Notes under the pieces: generated by a model | Databases searched by the model: none | What the model was told of the DNA's origin: nothing | The model's input: only the letters and a program-made list of their open reading frames with translations | Shown: piece after piece, positions 34,408 through 46,105 of the stretch | How the letters are laid out: each line of letters opens with the position of its first letter | How positions within the stretch are numbered: position 1 is the first letter of the stretch | Source of the DNA: Burkholderiales bacterium | GTDB lineage: Bacteria; Pseudomonadota; Gammaproteobacteria; Burkholderiales; Burkholderiaceae_C | DNA length: 64,000 nt | Reading direction: 5' to 3' | Assembly: GCA_026400275.1 (NCBI GenBank) | Contig: JAPLPK010000191.1 | Location: 1-64,000 of the forward strand | Program-made: the position numbers and the translations under genes

Positions 34408-35502
34408 CTAAACTTGCCCTACTAGCATCTGCACAAACATCTGCAGCTTGGTATTGGTCTCGGCGCTCAGGGCCGTGAACTCCAGCCCGGCCAGCAACAG
34501 GCCGTCTTCGTGCTTGGTCTTCATCACACGGGCGTAGATGTCGGTGACCGGGTATTCCACCAGGGTCATGTCGAAGTTCAGCTTCACGTCAAAGCCGACT
34601 TCCAGCGGCAGGTCCAGCTCCAGCAGCACGCCGTGGTAGCCAATGTCCAGGATATGCGCGCGGATCGGGTGGGGCAGCACCGTGCTGCCTTCCAGCACCT
34701 GCAGGTCGCAGGGAATGCGCACCTCGGCGCGGTGGCTGCGGCGGAACTCCTGGCGTGGCACTTTGAGGTGCAGCGCGGGTATGGAGATCAACTCGCGCAC
34801 CTTCACCGGCACCAGCTTGCCGGCCACGAACACCTCCACCGGGTCGGTCACCACCACCGAGCCATCGCAGCGCTGGTAGGTGTTCTCGCTGATCAGCACC
34901 TGGCCGCGCAGGCTGAAGGATTCGATGCGCGACGCCAGGCTGACCTCGTTGCCAATCACCGTGTACTGCGAAAAAGCCTCTGAGCCAAAGCGCCCGGCCA
35001 TCACCGAGCCGGTGTTCAGGCCTATGCCCATGTACAGCTCGGGCATGCGGCCGCGCTGGTACTGGTCGTTCAGCAGGCGCATGGCGATCTGCATTTCCAC
35101 CGCGCAAGACAGGGCGCGCATCACATCGTCCGGGCGCTCCACCGGCGCGCCAAACAGCACCGTCATGGACTCACCGGTGAACTTGTCGATGGTGCCCTGG
35201 TAGCGGTAAATCACCTCGCTCATGCGCTCCAGGCACAGGTTGAGCATGGTCACGATGGTTCCCGCAGGCTGGGTGGCGGTCAGCGCGATAAAGCCGCGCA
35301 AATCCGCCACCAGTATGGTCACGTCGCGCTTGACCACCGCCAGCTCGGGCCCTGAGTCGGGGGCGCCCAAGGCACCGTCCACGATGGCCGACAACTCGGC
35401 CTGCAGCGCGGGCGACACAGCTGTGCCGGTTTCGCGCGCCACCAGTGCTTGCAAGCGGCGTTGTGTCTCCGTCCGGGTATCAGTTTTCATGCGATTGGAC
35501 AT
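34408..35502 (-). CDS. Class III nucleotidyl cyclase-PilZ fusion
   Basis: 364 residues. Cyclase homology domain about 58-235 and C-terminal PilZ domain about 250-355 with the c-di-GMP motif RRSHR (Arg254/Arg258) and DIGYHG. In the cyclase part, metal ligand Asp67 (VADLRGF) is kept, but the second is Glu111 (FTGESM rather than GDA). The usual Asp-x-Val-Asn-Leu segment reads GNEVSLASR, so the transition-state Asn is Ser188 while Arg192 remains. Activity could be changed or lost. It would link c-di-GMP binding to cAMP or cGMP synthesis. Start 35502 is uncertain; no strong RBS is seen. Confidence 0.85.
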   Translation of the reverse strand: MSNRMKTDTRTETQRRLQALVARETGTAVSPALQAELSAIVDGALGAPDSGPELAVVKRDVTILVADLRGFIALTATQPAGTIVTMLNLCLERMSEVIYRYQGTIDKFTGESMTVLFGAPVERPDDVMRALSCAVEMQIAMRLLNDQYQRGRMPELYMGIGLNTGSVMAGRFGSEAFSQYTVIGNEVSLASRIESFSLRGQVLISENTYQRCDGSVVVTDPVEVFVAGKLVPVKVRELISIPALHLKVPRQEFRRSHRAEVRIPCDLQVLEGSTVLPHPIRAHILDIGYHGVLLELDLPLEVGFDVKLNFDMTLVEYPVTDIYARVMKTKHEDGLLLAGLEFTALSAETNTKLQMFVQMLVGQV

Positions 35503-35592
35503 TCTGTAGTGGTTGCGCGGTATGCGCTGCCAACAGAATAGTGCCGCACCCGGTGGCGGTCAAGCTGCAAGACCCGCAGCCCGTGCGCCATG

Positions 35593-36804
35593 TCAATGGC
35601 CCAGCACCCCGTCAGCCTTGAACATGGCTTTGATGCCGCGCACCGCCTGGCGGATACGCGCCTCGTTCTCGATCAACGCAAAGCGCACATGCTCGTCGCC
35701 ATGGTCGCCAAAGCCTATGCCGGGTGATACCGAGACCTTGGCCTTGGCCAGCAGCTGCTTGGCAAACTCCAGCGAACCCAGAGCCCGGTAGGGCTCGGGA
35801 ATGCGCGCCCAGATGTACATGCTGGCCTTGGGGCATTCCACCTGCCAGCCGGCTTCCATCAGCCCTTTGTAGAGCACGTCGCGGCGGCTCTGGTAGGTGG
35901 CGGCGATCTCGCCCACACAGCTCTGGTCGCCCTCTAGCGCGGCGATGGCCGCCACTTGCAGCGGCGTGAAAGTGCCGTAGTCGTGGTAGCTCTTGATGCG
36001 CGCCAGGGCCGCCACCAGGTCGGGGTTGCCGACCATGAAGCCGACGCGCCAGCCGGCCATGTTGTAGCTCTTGGACAGAGTGAAGAACTCCACCGCGATA
36101 TCTTTCGCGCCCGGCACCTGCATGATGCTGGGCGCCTTCCAGCCGTCGAACACTATGTCGGCATAGGCCAGGTCATGCACCACGAAGATGTCGTGCTTTT
36201 TGGCCAGCGCAATCACCTTCTCGAAGAACGGCAGCTCCACGCACTGCGCCGTGGGGTTGCTGGGGAAGCCCAGCACCATCATCTTCGGCTTGGGGTAGCT
36301 GCCGCGAATGGCCTTCTCCAGCTCGGCGAAAAAGTCCACGCCCTCGGTCAGCGGCACGCTGCGGATGTCAGCGCCCGCTATCACCGCGCCGTAGATGTGG
36401 ATGGGGTAGCTCGGGTCGGGCACCAGCACGGTATCGCCCCGGTCCAGCGTGGCCAGCATCAGATGCGCCAGGCCTTCTTTCGAGCCTATGGTGACGATGG
36501 CCTCGCTGTCGGGGTCGATATCGACCTGGTAGCGCGTTTTGTACCAATGCGAAATAGCCCGGCGCAGACGCGGTATGCCCTTGCTGGCCGAATAGCCGTG
36601 GGTGTCCGGCCGCTGGGCCACCTCGGTGAGCTTGGCGACGATGTGCGCAGGCGTGGCCCCGTCGGGGTTGCCCATGCTCATGTCGATGATGTCCTCGCCA
36701 CGCCGGCGTGCAGCCAGCTTGAGTTCGGCCGTGATGTTGAAAACGTAGGGAGGCAGGCGGTCAATGCGCGCAAAGCGGCGCTTGCCTGCAGAAGATGCAG
36801 CCAT
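35593..36804 (-). CDS. alaC: Alanine-synthesizing aminotransferase, AlaC type
   Basis: 403-residue fold-type I PLP aminotransferase. It shows the substrate-side [59 protein letters not shown] and the PLP lysine motif [15 protein letters not shown]. This set matches AlaC/YfdZ, which makes alanine from pyruvate and glutamate; LL-diaminopimelate aminotransferase is the close alternative. Start 36804 ([11 protein letters not shown]) is taken because the family begins there; the frame extends 18 residues upstream. It is divergent from hutC across a 311-base gap. Confidence 0.87.
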   Translation of the reverse strand: MAASSAGKRRFARIDRLPPYVFNITAELKLAARRRGEDIIDMSMGNPDGATPAHIVAKLTEVAQRPDTHGYSASKGIPRLRRAISHWYKTRYQVDIDPDSEAIVTIGSKEGLAHLMLATLDRGDTVLVPDPSYPIHIYGAVIAGADIRSVPLTEGVDFFAELEKAIRGSYPKPKMMVLGFPSNPTAQCVELPFFEKVIALAKKHDIFVVHDLAYADIVFDGWKAPSIMQVPGAKDIAVEFFTLSKSYNMAGWRVGFMVGNPDLVAALARIKSYHDYGTFTPLQVAAIAALEGDQSCVGEIAATYQSRRDVLYKGLMEAGWQVECPKASMYIWARIPEPYRALGSLEFAKQLLAKAKVSVSPGIGFGDHGDEHVRFALIENEARIRQAVRGIKAMFKADGVLGH

Positions 36805-36950
36805 GTTGATAAATCTCACGTAAGCGCCCGGAACCGTCCGAGCGACGTGGTCTGCCATGTGGGCAGACCCGTTTGAATGCTAGCAGAAAGCCTGGCCGCC
36901 CCAGACAAGCCAGCGCACGCAGAACTTGGCACGTAAACTGCATACATAAA

Positions 36951-36963
36951 CCTGTCTATACAG
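36951..36963 (+). promoter_or_regulatory. Putative HutC operator 1
   Basis: CCTGTCTATACAG, a near-palindrome matching the HutC-type TGTATATACA pattern and nearly the same as the site before hutH. It lies in the alaC-hutC intergenic region. Confidence 0.6.
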
Positions 36964-37071
36964 ATTAAACAGACCTACTTTCTGAATTTTCACCAAATTT
37001 GTGCCTGATATGACCCGAATTCAACCGTCAAATCCAGCCTCACGCACCATTCAGGTGAAAATAATGGTTTA

Positions 37072-37085
37072 CCTGTATGTACAAG
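37072..37085 (+). promoter_or_regulatory. Putative HutC operator 2
   Basis: CCTGTATGTACAAG, about 30 bases before the chosen hutC start. Its reverse complement resembles CTTGTCTATACAGG before hutH. The alternative hutC start at 37077 would fall inside it, which argues for 37116. Confidence 0.6.
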
Positions 37086-37115
37086 TTGGCAAATAACGCC
37101 GACTATCGCACCACT

Positions 37116-37910
37116 ATGAGCACATCCACACCTTCCGTACGCCGCACATCCAGGCCCCGCGCGCATGTGGCGCAATCCCCGCTGGAGCCCGCCGTGGCCC
37201 GCTACCAGCAGGTCAAGGATTTCATTGCCAGCAAGATCCAGGACGGCACCTGGCGCGCTGGCGACCGCCTGCCCTCTGAAAGCGAATTGGTCACCCAGTT
37301 CGGCATTGCCCGCATGACCGTCAACCGCGCCCTGCGCGAGCTGGTAGAGCAAGGCCGCATAACCCGCACCGCCGGCGTAGGCAGTTTCGTGGCCGATGAA
37401 AAGCCCCAGGGCAATCTGCTGCAGATCGCCCGCCTGTCGGACGACATCCGCCGCCGTGGCCACGACTATCGCTGCCAGATCGTCACCGTGGAACGCATCG
37501 CCGCCCCGCTGGAAGTAGCGGCCGCGCTGGGCCTGCACACTGGGGAATCGGTGTTCCACGCGGTCTGCGTGCATCTGGAAGACGGCGTGGCCATCCAGCT
37601 GGAAGACCGCTTCGTGAACCCGCGCATGGTGCCCGAATTCATGGAGCAAGATTTCACACAAGAGCAGCCCTCCGACTTCCTGGTGCGCACCGTGTTGTTC
37701 GACCAGATGGAGCATGTGGTGGACGCCGTGCTGCCCACCCGCGAGCAGGCCGAGCTGCTGCAAATGGAGCCCAGCCAACCCTGCCTGCTGCTCACCCGAC
37801 GCACCTGGATGCGCGAAGTCCCCATCACCCTGGTGCGCTGCCTGCACCCCGGCGCGCGCTACCGCCTGGGCAGCCGCGTACGCACCGATGGCAATGCCGT
37901 GACCAGCTAA
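37116..37910 (+). CDS. hutC: Histidine utilization repressor (GntR family)
   Basis: 264-residue GntR/HutC protein. The winged helix (about 35-100) reads [20 protein letters not shown] then [20 protein letters not shown]. It is followed by a UTRA ligand domain with [39 protein letters not shown] and [14 protein letters not shown]. HutC binds urocanate and then releases hut promoters. Two operator-like sites precede it and a third precedes hutH, implying autoregulation and control of the whole cluster. First gene of the hut locus, 61 bases before hutH. Confidence 0.93.
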   Translation: MSTSTPSVRRTSRPRAHVAQSPLEPAVARYQQVKDFIASKIQDGTWRAGDRLPSESELVTQFGIARMTVNRALRELVEQGRITRTAGVGSFVADEKPQGNLLQIARLSDDIRRRGHDYRCQIVTVERIAAPLEVAAALGLHTGESVFHAVCVHLEDGVAIQLEDRFVNPRMVPEFMEQDFTQEQPSDFLVRTVLFDQMEHVVDAVLPTREQAELLQMEPSQPCLLLTRRTWMREVPITLVRCLHPGARYRLGSRVRTDGNAVTS

Positions 37911-37950
37911 CTTTTACCCCTACACACCACCGCGCTTTCGCTTGCACCAA

Positions 37951-37964
37951 CTTGTCTATACAGG
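37951..37964 (+). promoter_or_regulatory. Putative HutC operator 3, before hutH
   Basis: CTTGTCTATACAGG ends seven bases before the hutH start codon. It shares CTGTCTATACAG-like symmetry with the site at 36951-36963. Confidence 0.65.
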
Positions 37965-37971
37965 ATTAGAA

Positions 37972-39507
37972 ATGTCCACACTCACACTCCATCCCGGCCA
38001 CGTCACTTTGGCCCAGCTGCGCAGCATCCACGCAGGCAATATCCAGCTCAAGCTAGCCCCAGAAGCCCACGCCGGCATGCTGGCCGCACAGGCCACGGTG
38101 CAACGCATCGTGGACCACGACCAGGTGGTCTATGGCATCAACACCGGCTTTGGCAAACTGGCCAGCACCAAAATCGCACCCGACCACCTGGCCGACCTGC
38201 AGCGCAACCTGGTGCTGTCGCACAGCGTGGGCACGGGCGAACACCTGGCAGCCCCCGTGGTGCGCCTGATCCTAGCCACCAAGGCGGTCAGCCTGGCACG
38301 CGGCCATTCCGGCATACGCCCCGCATTGGCCGAAGCCCTGCTGGCCCTGGTCAACGCCGGCATCACGCCTTGCATCCCGGCCAAGGGCTCGGTGGGCGCA
38401 TCCGGCGACCTGGCGCCGCTGGCGCACATGGCCTGCGTATTGATAGGCGAAGGCCATGCCACCAGCGCCAACGGCGAAGTGCTGTCCGGCGTGGAAGCCA
38501 TGGCCCGCATCGGCCTGAAGCCCTTTGTACTAGGCCCCAAGGAAGGCCTGGCGTTGCTGAACGGCACGCAGGCATCTACCGCGCTGGCGCTGCACGGCCT
38601 GTTTGGCGCAGAGAACGTGTTTGGCGCCGCCCTGCTGTCCGGCGCGCTGTCGCTGGAAGCGGTGCAAGGCTCGATCAAACCCTTCGATGCACGTATTCAC
38701 GCCGCACGCGGCCAGCCTGGCCAGATGGCGGTGGCAGGTGCGGTACGCGCCCTGCTGGACGGCAGCGAAATCGTGCCGTCCCACTCGAACTGCGGCCGCG
38801 TGCAAGACCCCTATTCGCTGCGCTGCATTCCGCAGGTCATGGGCGCCTGCCTGGACAACCTGACCCATGCCGCCAAGGTACTGCAGACCGAAGCGAATGC
38901 CGCGTCCGACAACCCATTGGTGTTTGACAACGGCGACGTGATCTCCGGCGGCAACTTCCACGCCGAACCCGTGGCCTTTGCCGCCGACATCATTGCCCTG
39001 GCGATCGCGGAAATCGGCGCTATTTCTGAGCGCCGCCTGGCACTGCTGCTGGACACCGGCCTGTCCGGCCTGCCGCCCTTCCTGGTGCGCGACGGCGGCC
39101 TGAACTCGGGCTTCATGATGGCCCAGGTCACAGCGGCTGCCGTCGCGTCCGAAAACAAATCCCTGGCCCACCCCGCCAGCGTGGACAGCCTGCCCACCTC
39201 GGCCAACCAGGAGGACCATGTGTCCATGGCCACCTTTGCCGCGCGCCGCCTGGGAGAGATGGTGAACAACACCGCCGTGGTCATTGGCATCGAGGCCATG
39301 GGCGCCGCCCAGGGCATTGAGCTGAAACGCAACCTGAAAAGCTCGCCCCTGGTGGAAGCCGCCTTTGGCGACATTCGCCAGCGCGTGGCCTTCCTGGACC
39401 AGGACCGCTTCCTGGCCAACGACATCGAAGCCATGCGCCTATGGGCCCACCGCAGCGACTGGCCAGCCGCCGTACTGAACATCTTGCCCAGCCACATCCC
39501 AGCCTAA
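37972..39507 (+). CDS. hutH: Histidine ammonia-lyase
   Basis: 511 residues. It removes ammonia from histidine to give urocanate, using the MIO cofactor formed from Ala143-Ser144-Gly145 in [15 protein letters not shown], which is intact here. Other active-site stretches: [39 protein letters not shown] and [13 protein letters not shown] 37972 follows the HutC site directly. First enzyme of the pathway; hutU follows 11 bases after the stop. Confidence 0.96.
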   Translation: MSTLTLHPGHVTLAQLRSIHAGNIQLKLAPEAHAGMLAAQATVQRIVDHDQVVYGINTGFGKLASTKIAPDHLADLQRNLVLSHSVGTGEHLAAPVVRLILATKAVSLARGHSGIRPALAEALLALVNAGITPCIPAKGSVGASGDLAPLAHMACVLIGEGHATSANGEVLSGVEAMARIGLKPFVLGPKEGLALLNGTQASTALALHGLFGAENVFGAALLSGALSLEAVQGSIKPFDARIHAARGQPGQMAVAGAVRALLDGSEIVPSHSNCGRVQDPYSLRCIPQVMGACLDNLTHAAKVLQTEANAASDNPLVFDNGDVISGGNFHAEPVAFAADIIALAIAEIGAISERRLALLLDTGLSGLPPFLVRDGGLNSGFMMAQVTAAAVASENKSLAHPASVDSLPTSANQEDHVSMATFAARRLGEMVNNTAVVIGIEAMGAAQGIELKRNLKSSPLVEAAFGDIRQRVAFLDQDRFLANDIEAMRLWAHRSDWPAAVLNILPSHIPA

Positions 39508-39518
39508 GGAGAGCCTCA

Positions 39519-41213
<1,695 letters not shown>

Positions 41214-41229
41214 AGGAAACGCTACGGTA

Positions 41230-41270
41230 TTGATAGCTACTAGCGCAGGAAAAACCTGCGCTAGAGCCTG
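41230..41270 (-). repeat. Interspersed 50-bp repeat, reverse orientation
   Basis: On the minus strand it reads GGCTCTAGCGCAGGTTTTTC then CTGCGCTAGTAGCTATCA. The only clearly inverted copy; it lies between hutU and the transporter genes. Confidence 0.8.
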
Positions 41271-41317
41271 TTTCTCTCTGAGTCCCTCTTATCCCTCAAC
41301 CCTCTGAAAGTGAAACC

Positions 41318-42166
41318 ATGAAGACCTCGCAACTCCTCTCCGCCAGTCTGCTCGCCTTGGGCTTTCTGGCTTGTACGGCGCCGGCCCAGGCCAAAGACTG
41401 GAAGTCCGTCACCATCGCCACCGAAGGCGCGTACGAACCCTGGAACCTGACCCTGCCAGGCGGCAAGCTCGGCGGCTTCGAGGTCGACATGATGGAAGAC
41501 CTGTGCAAGCGCGCGCAGATCACCTGCAAGCTGGTCGTGCAGAACTGGGACGGCATGATCGCTGGCCTTAAAGCCGGCAAGTTCGACGTGATGATGGACT
41601 CCATCGTCATTACCGACGAGCGCAAGAAAGAGATCGCGTTCTCCGCCCCTTACGCGTCCACCTCGGCCAGCTTCGTCGCCGCCAGCGGCAAGCTGCTGCC
41701 CGAAGCCAAGGGCCCCGTCATGAAACTGGGCACCGACGCCAAGACCGTACGCGCCGCCATCGAACCGCTGCGCACTGCACTGAAGGGCAAGACTATCGGC
41801 ATCGCCTCTGGCACCGTCTACACCGCCTTCATGGATGCGCACTTTAAAGACATCGCCACCATCCGCGAATACAGCGCCTCGGCCGACACCATGCTGGACC
41901 TGAAGGCCGGCCGCATCGACGCCGCTTTTGACGACGTGACGCTGATCAATTCGATCCTGGAAAAGCCGGAAAACAAGGGCCTGGCCTACACCGGCCCGAA
42001 GATCGGCGGCCTGGTATTCGGCGAAGGCGAAGCTCTCGGCTTCCGCAAGGCCGATGGCGACCTGAAAGCCAAGTTCGACACCGCCATCAAGGCCGCGCTG
42101 GCCGACGGCACGGTGAAGAAGCTGTCGCTGAAGTGGTTCAAGACCGACCTGACTGGAACCCTGTAA
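41318..42166 (+). CDS. ABC transporter periplasmic binding protein, polar amino acid type
   Basis: 282 residues. Signal peptide MKTSQLLSASLLALGFLACT with cleavage expected after APAQA. The family 3 solute-binding domain shows YEPWNLTLPGGKLGGFEVDM, FDVMMDSIVITDERKKEIAF and KGKTIGIASGTVYTAFM. Relatives bind histidine, lysine, arginine or ornithine. Its place in the hut cluster suggests histidine or urocanate. The Cys at residue 19 lies in a lipobox-like LAC, but the Ala-x-Ala site is the better cleavage candidate. Confidence 0.87.
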   Translation: MKTSQLLSASLLALGFLACTAPAQAKDWKSVTIATEGAYEPWNLTLPGGKLGGFEVDMMEDLCKRAQITCKLVVQNWDGMIAGLKAGKFDVMMDSIVITDERKKEIAFSAPYASTSASFVAASGKLLPEAKGPVMKLGTDAKTVRAAIEPLRTALKGKTIGIASGTVYTAFMDAHFKDIATIREYSASADTMLDLKAGRIDAAFDDVTLINSILEKPENKGLAYTGPKIGGLVFGEGEALGFRKADGDLKAKFDTAIKAALADGTVKKLSLKWFKTDLTGTL

Positions 42167-42206
42167 ACACCGTAAAGCGGCATTTGGCATCTGCCAAGTG
42201 CAGCAT

Positions 42207-42258
42207 CCCGTTCAGGCTGAGCCTGTCGAAGCCCTTCGACAGGCTCAGGGCGAACGGG
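42207..42258. repeat. REP-like inverted repeat between transporter genes
   Basis: Arms 42207-42231 and 42234-42258 carry the same GAGCCTGTCGAAG sequence as the element after hsdR, with three mismatched pairs. It lies inside an operon, between the binding-protein and permease genes, where it could lower downstream expression. Confidence 0.85.
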
Positions 42259-42310
42259 GCGAGATCCACCCGACCAACACCATGCGTGCTACAGCCCTGA
42301 CCGAAAGACC

Positions 42311-43039
42311 ATGATGGAACTCCTCACAATGCTAGGTTTCAGCGAGCAGGGCTGGGGCCCAGCCCTGCTGCTGGCCACCCTGTTGACGGTGGCCCTGACA
42401 CTGTGCGGCTTACTGGTGGGCTCGGTGTTCGGCGCGCTGGTGGCGGCTGCCAAGCTGTCGCCACGGCGCAGCCTGCGCTGGCTGGGTGAGCTGTACTCCA
42501 CGGTGTTCCGAGGCATCCCCGAGCTGCTGGTGATCTACCTTTTCTACTTCGGTGGCTCGACACTGATCACCGCCATCGGTCAGTGGTTTGGTGCCGAGGG
42601 CTTTATCGCCACACCGCCATTTCTGGTCGGCGCGCTGGCCGTCGGCATGATCTCGGGTTCGTACCAGGCCGAGGTCTACCGTGGTGCCTTCCTGGCCGTG
42701 GTGCCGGGTGAGCTGGAAGCCGCGCGCTCCATCGGCATGCCCACCATGATGCTGGCCCGGCGCATCCTGCTGCCACAAATATTCCGCCTGTCGCTGCCCG
42801 GCCTGGGCAATGTCTGGCAAATGAGCCTGAAGGATTCGGCCCTGATCTCCGTCACCGGCCTGGCCGAGTTGATGCGCAGCACGCAAATCGCCGCCGGCTC
42901 GACGCGCCAGTACTTCACTTTCTACATCGTCGGCGGCCTGATCTACCTGCTACTCACCGGCATGTCCAACCAGGTCTTCAGCCGCTCCGAACGCCATATG
43001 AATAAATCGCAACGCCGCAGCCTGGCGGGAGGCCACTGA
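42311..43039 (+). CDS. ABC transporter permease, HisQ-like
   Basis: 242-residue inner-membrane permease with about five helices. It has the HisQM-type motif LYSTVFRGIPELLVIYLFYF and the EAA loop GELEAARSIGMPTMMLARRI, which contacts the ATPase. It pairs with the next permease gene, one base further on, to form the channel for the binding protein upstream. Start at ATG 42311; the following ATG is also possible. Confidence 0.9.
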   Translation: MMELLTMLGFSEQGWGPALLLATLLTVALTLCGLLVGSVFGALVAAAKLSPRRSLRWLGELYSTVFRGIPELLVIYLFYFGGSTLITAIGQWFGAEGFIATPPFLVGALAVGMISGSYQAEVYRGAFLAVVPGELEAARSIGMPTMMLARRILLPQIFRLSLPGLGNVWQMSLKDSALISVTGLAELMRSTQIAAGSTRQYFTFYIVGGLIYLLLTGMSNQVFSRSERHMNKSQRRSLAGGH

Positions 43040-43040
43040 C

Positions 43041-43763
43041 ATGGACTTCGATTTCCTCCTCGACACCCTGGGCAAGTTGCTGGCCGCTGTACCGACCACG
43101 CTGGGCCTGTTCTTTCTATCGATGCTCTGCGGCGGACTGCTGTCGCTGCTGATCGTGGCCATGCGCGTCAGCCCGTATCCGGCGCTCAGCTGGTTTGCGC
43201 GTGGCTATGTGCTGGTGTTCCGTGGCTCGCCGCTGCTGATCCAGTTGTTCCTCATCTACTACGGCCTGGGCCAGTTCGAAATGGTGCGCGAAAGCTTCGC
43301 CTGGATCGTGCTGCGCTCGCCCTATTCCTGCGCGGTGCTGGCCCTGGCCCTGTGCACCGCCGGCTATACCGCCGAGATCCTGCGCGGCGGCCTGATCGCA
43401 GTACCGCAAGGCCAAATCGAAGCCGGCCTGGCCACCGGCATGTCGCGCTGGACGCTGCTGCAGCGGGTTATCGCCCCCATCGCACTGCGCCAGTGCCTAC
43501 CGGCCTACTCCACCGAGCTGGTGCTGCTGGTGAAGTCCACCGCACTGGCCAGCCTGGTGACGGTGTGGGACGTGACCGGTGTGGCCCAGCAGATCATCCA
43601 GCGCACCTACCGCACGATGGAGGTCTTCATCTGCGCCGCCGCAATTTACCTGGTGCTGAACTTCCTGCTGGTGCGCGCCGTGGCCATGCTCGAACACCGG
43701 CTGTCGCCACACCTGCGCAAGCGCCCCGCCACCGCTGTGAAACCCCACGCCCAAACCGTTTGA
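43041..43763 (+). CDS. ABC transporter permease, HisM-like
   Basis: 240-residue permease. It shows the amino acid permease motif [20 protein letters not shown] and the EAA loop [20 protein letters not shown]. About five membrane helices. Partner of the HisQ-like permease; the ATPase gene follows after seven bases. Confidence 0.9.
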   Translation: MDFDFLLDTLGKLLAAVPTTLGLFFLSMLCGGLLSLLIVAMRVSPYPALSWFARGYVLVFRGSPLLIQLFLIYYGLGQFEMVRESFAWIVLRSPYSCAVLALALCTAGYTAEILRGGLIAVPQGQIEAGLATGMSRWTLLQRVIAPIALRQCLPAYSTELVLLVKSTALASLVTVWDVTGVAQQIIQRTYRTMEVFICAAAIYLVLNFLLVRAVAMLEHRLSPHLRKRPATAVKPHAQTV

Positions 43764-43770
43764 CCTGACC

Positions 43771-44577
43771 ATGACCACCACACCTGCGACCTTGGCGACC
43801 TTGGCCACTTTGTCAGTTAATGGCATCCACAAATCCTTTGGCAGCCACCATGTGTTGAAGGGCATCTCCATGACCGCCCAGAAGGGCGATGTGATCTCCA
43901 TCCTGGGTGCCAGCGGCTCGGGCAAGAGCACCTTTCTGCGCTGCATCAACCTGCTGGAAACGCCCGACCAGGGCAGCGTCTGCCTGGACGGTGAGACCCT
44001 GGAGATGCGCCAACGCAAGGACGGCCGCATGGAGCCGGTGCACCGCAAGCAGGTCGAGCGCATGCGCTCGCAGCTGGCCATGGTGTTCCAGAACTTCAAC
44101 CTCTGGTCGCACATGACGGTGCTGCAAAACCTGATCGAAGGCCCGATGCGGGTGCAGAAACGCGCGCGCGCCGAATGCGTGGAAGAGGCCGAGGCCTTGC
44201 TACAGCGCGTAGGCCTGTTCGAGCGGCGCGACTACTACCCGGCCCACCTGTCCGGCGGCCAGCAGCAGCGCGTGGCGATTGCCCGCGCGCTGGCCATGCG
44301 GCCGCAGGTGATGCTGTTCGACGAACCCACCTCTGCACTCGACCCCGAGCTGGTCGGCGAGGTGCTGAAGGTGATGCGATCACTGGCCGAAGAGGGCCGT
44401 ACCATGCTGGTAGTGACGCACGAAATGGGCTTTGCCCGCAATGTGTCCAACCGCGTGGTCTTCATGCACCAGGGCGTGGTGGATGTAGAAGGCGCGCCGG
44501 CCGACGTGTTTGGCGCCCACAGTTCCGAGCGCTTCCGCCAGTTCAATTCCGGCCACCAGGAACGTGCCGCGGCCTGA
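43771..44577 (+). CDS. ABC transporter ATP-binding protein, HisP-like
   Basis: 268 residues. Walker [11 protein letters not shown]-loop [14 protein letters not shown], signature [17 protein letters not shown], Walker [14 protein letters not shown] and switch His in VTHEMGF. The insertion [20 protein letters not shown] is typical of histidine/arginine/ornithine importers of the HisP group. It powers the two permeases. The frame before 43801 contains a LATLATLAT repeat, so the true start could be slightly later. Confidence 0.92.
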   Translation: MTTTPATLATLATLSVNGIHKSFGSHHVLKGISMTAQKGDVISILGASGSGKSTFLRCINLLETPDQGSVCLDGETLEMRQRKDGRMEPVHRKQVERMRSQLAMVFQNFNLWSHMTVLQNLIEGPMRVQKRARAECVEEAEALLQRVGLFERRDYYPAHLSGGQQQRVAIARALAMRPQVMLFDEPTSALDPELVGEVLKVMRSLAEEGRTMLVVTHEMGFARNVSNRVVFMHQGVVDVEGAPADVFGAHSSERFRQFNSGHQERAAA

Positions 44578-44596
44578 CCTCACCAGCACTCCATCA

Positions 44597-46105
44597 ATGA
44601 CCTCCCCTCTGAACACCATCACCCTCGGCGACTCTCCCTTGCGCTGGCGCGAACTGGTCGCCGTGGCCCGCGACGGCGCGCCGCTGGCGCTGTCGCCCAC
44701 CGCCTGGGCCCGCATCGCCAATGCCCGCGCCATCGTGGACCGCATCGTCGCCAGCGGTGAGCGTGCCTACGGCATCAGCACCGGCCTGGGCGCCCTGAGC
44801 AATGTGCTGCTGCACGGCGAGCAACTGGCCCAGCTGTCGCGCAACACCTTGCTCAGCCATGCTGTCGGCGTAGGCCCGCTGCTGACCGTGGCGCAGACAA
44901 GGGCCATCATGGTCGCGGCGCTAGCCAACTTTTCACAAGGATATTCCGGCCTGCAGCCTGAGGTCGTTGAAGGCCTGCTGGCACTGCTGAACTTTGGGAT
45001 CACCCCCTGCGTGCCATCCCAGGGCTCGGTGGGCTACCTCACACACATGGCGCACGTCAGCGTGGCGCTGATTGGTGTTGGCGAGGTCCAGTTCCAGGGC
45101 CGCACCCAGCCGGCCGCCGAGGCGCTGGCCGCCATCGGCCTGCAGCCGCTGGCGCTGGGCGCCAAGGACGGCCTGTGCCTGGTCAACGGCACGCCCTGCA
45201 TGACCGGCCTGGCAGCACTGGCGCTGGCCGATGTGGAGCGCCTGGCCGACTGGGCCGACGTGGTCGGCGCAATGAGCTTCGAGGCGCTGCGCGGGCAGAT
45301 TGCGGCCTTTGATGCCGACATCATCGCCCTCAAGCCGCACCCCGGTATGCAGCAAGTCGGACGCAACTTGCGCAGCCTGCTCGAAGGCAGCGAAGTCATC
45401 GCCAGCAGCCGGGGCATCCGGACCCAGGATGCCCTCAGCATCCGTTCGATGCCGCAGATCCACGGCGCCTGCCGCGACCAGATTGCCCACGCGGCACAAC
45501 AGATCGAAATCGAGCTGAATTCCGCCACCGACAACCCGCTGCTGCTCGGCACGCCCGAGGCCTACCGTGTCGTGTCACAAGCCAATCCGCACGGCGAATC
45601 GGTGGCTATGGCCGCCGACTTGCTGCGCATTGCCGTGGCCGAACTCGGCGGCGTAGCCGAACGCCGCATCGACCGGCTGGTAAACCCGCTGGTCAGCGGC
45701 CTGCCCGCGTTTCTGGTGGCCGAGCCGGGCGTGAATTCCGGCCTGATGATCACCCAGTACACCGCCGCGTCGCTGGCCGGCGAAAACCGCCGCCTGGCCC
45801 AGCCGGTGGTGGTAGACAACTTCATCACCTCGGGCAACCAGGAAGACCACCTGAGCCTGGGCACCAGCGCTGCACTGGACCTACACAAGTCCACCGAGAA
45901 CCTGACCCAGATCCTGGCCATCGAGTACCTGCTGGCCGCGCAGGCCTTCGAGTTCCTGAAGACGCAACGCTTCGGCCAAGGCACGGGCCAGGCATGGCGC
46001 AAGCTGCGCGAGCAAGTGCCCTCTTTTGATGCCGACCGCTTTCTCGCGCCCGACATCGCCCAAGCTGCCAAGCTACTGCGCCAGCCATCTGGACTGCTAC
46101 CGTGA
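44597..46105 (+). CDS. HutH-like aromatic amino acid lyase without MIO triad
   Basis: 502-residue protein of the histidine/phenylalanine ammonia-lyase family. The fold signatures are there: AYGISTGLGALSN, LVNGTPCMTGLAALAL, TQDALSIRSMPQIHGACRDQ and NSATDNPLLLG. At residues 143-150 the sequence reads GSVGYLTH, where true lyases have GSVGASGDL, so the Ala-Ser-Gly that forms the MIO cofactor is missing. It is therefore unlikely to be a classical ammonia-lyase. Pseudomonas hut clusters also carry a second HutH copy that is not needed for histidine growth; whether it shares this change I cannot check. The stop overlaps hutD by four bases. Confidence 0.82.
   Translation: MTSPLNTITLGDSPLRWRELVAVARDGAPLALSPTAWARIANARAIVDRIVASGERAYGISTGLGALSNVLLHGEQLAQLSRNTLLSHAVGVGPLLTVAQTRAIMVAALANFSQGYSGLQPEVVEGLLALLNFGITPCVPSQGSVGYLTHMAHVSVALIGVGEVQFQGRTQPAAEALAAIGLQPLALGAKDGLCLVNGTPCMTGLAALALADVERLADWADVVGAMSFEALRGQIAAFDADIIALKPHPGMQQVGRNLRSLLEGSEVIASSRGIRTQDALSIRSMPQIHGACRDQIAHAAQQIEIELNSATDNPLLLGTPEAYRVVSQANPHGESVAMAADLLRIAVAELGGVAERRIDRLVNPLVSGLPAFLVAEPGVNSGLMITQYTAASLAGENRRLAQPVVVDNFITSGNQEDHLSLGTSAALDLHKSTENLTQILAIEYLLAAQAFEFLKTQRFGQGTGQAWRKLREQVPSFDADRFLAPDIAQAAKLLRQPSGLLP

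Noticed and set aside
37077-37115. Upstream start for hutC at 37077
   Set aside because: It lies inside a HutC operator-like palindrome and the added residues are not family-like; ATG 37116 fits better.
42207-42258. REP-like element as a terminator separating the binding protein from its permeases
   Set aside because: No T-run and the downstream permease genes have no evident promoter of their own, so the genes are kept as one operon; partial attenuation remains possible.
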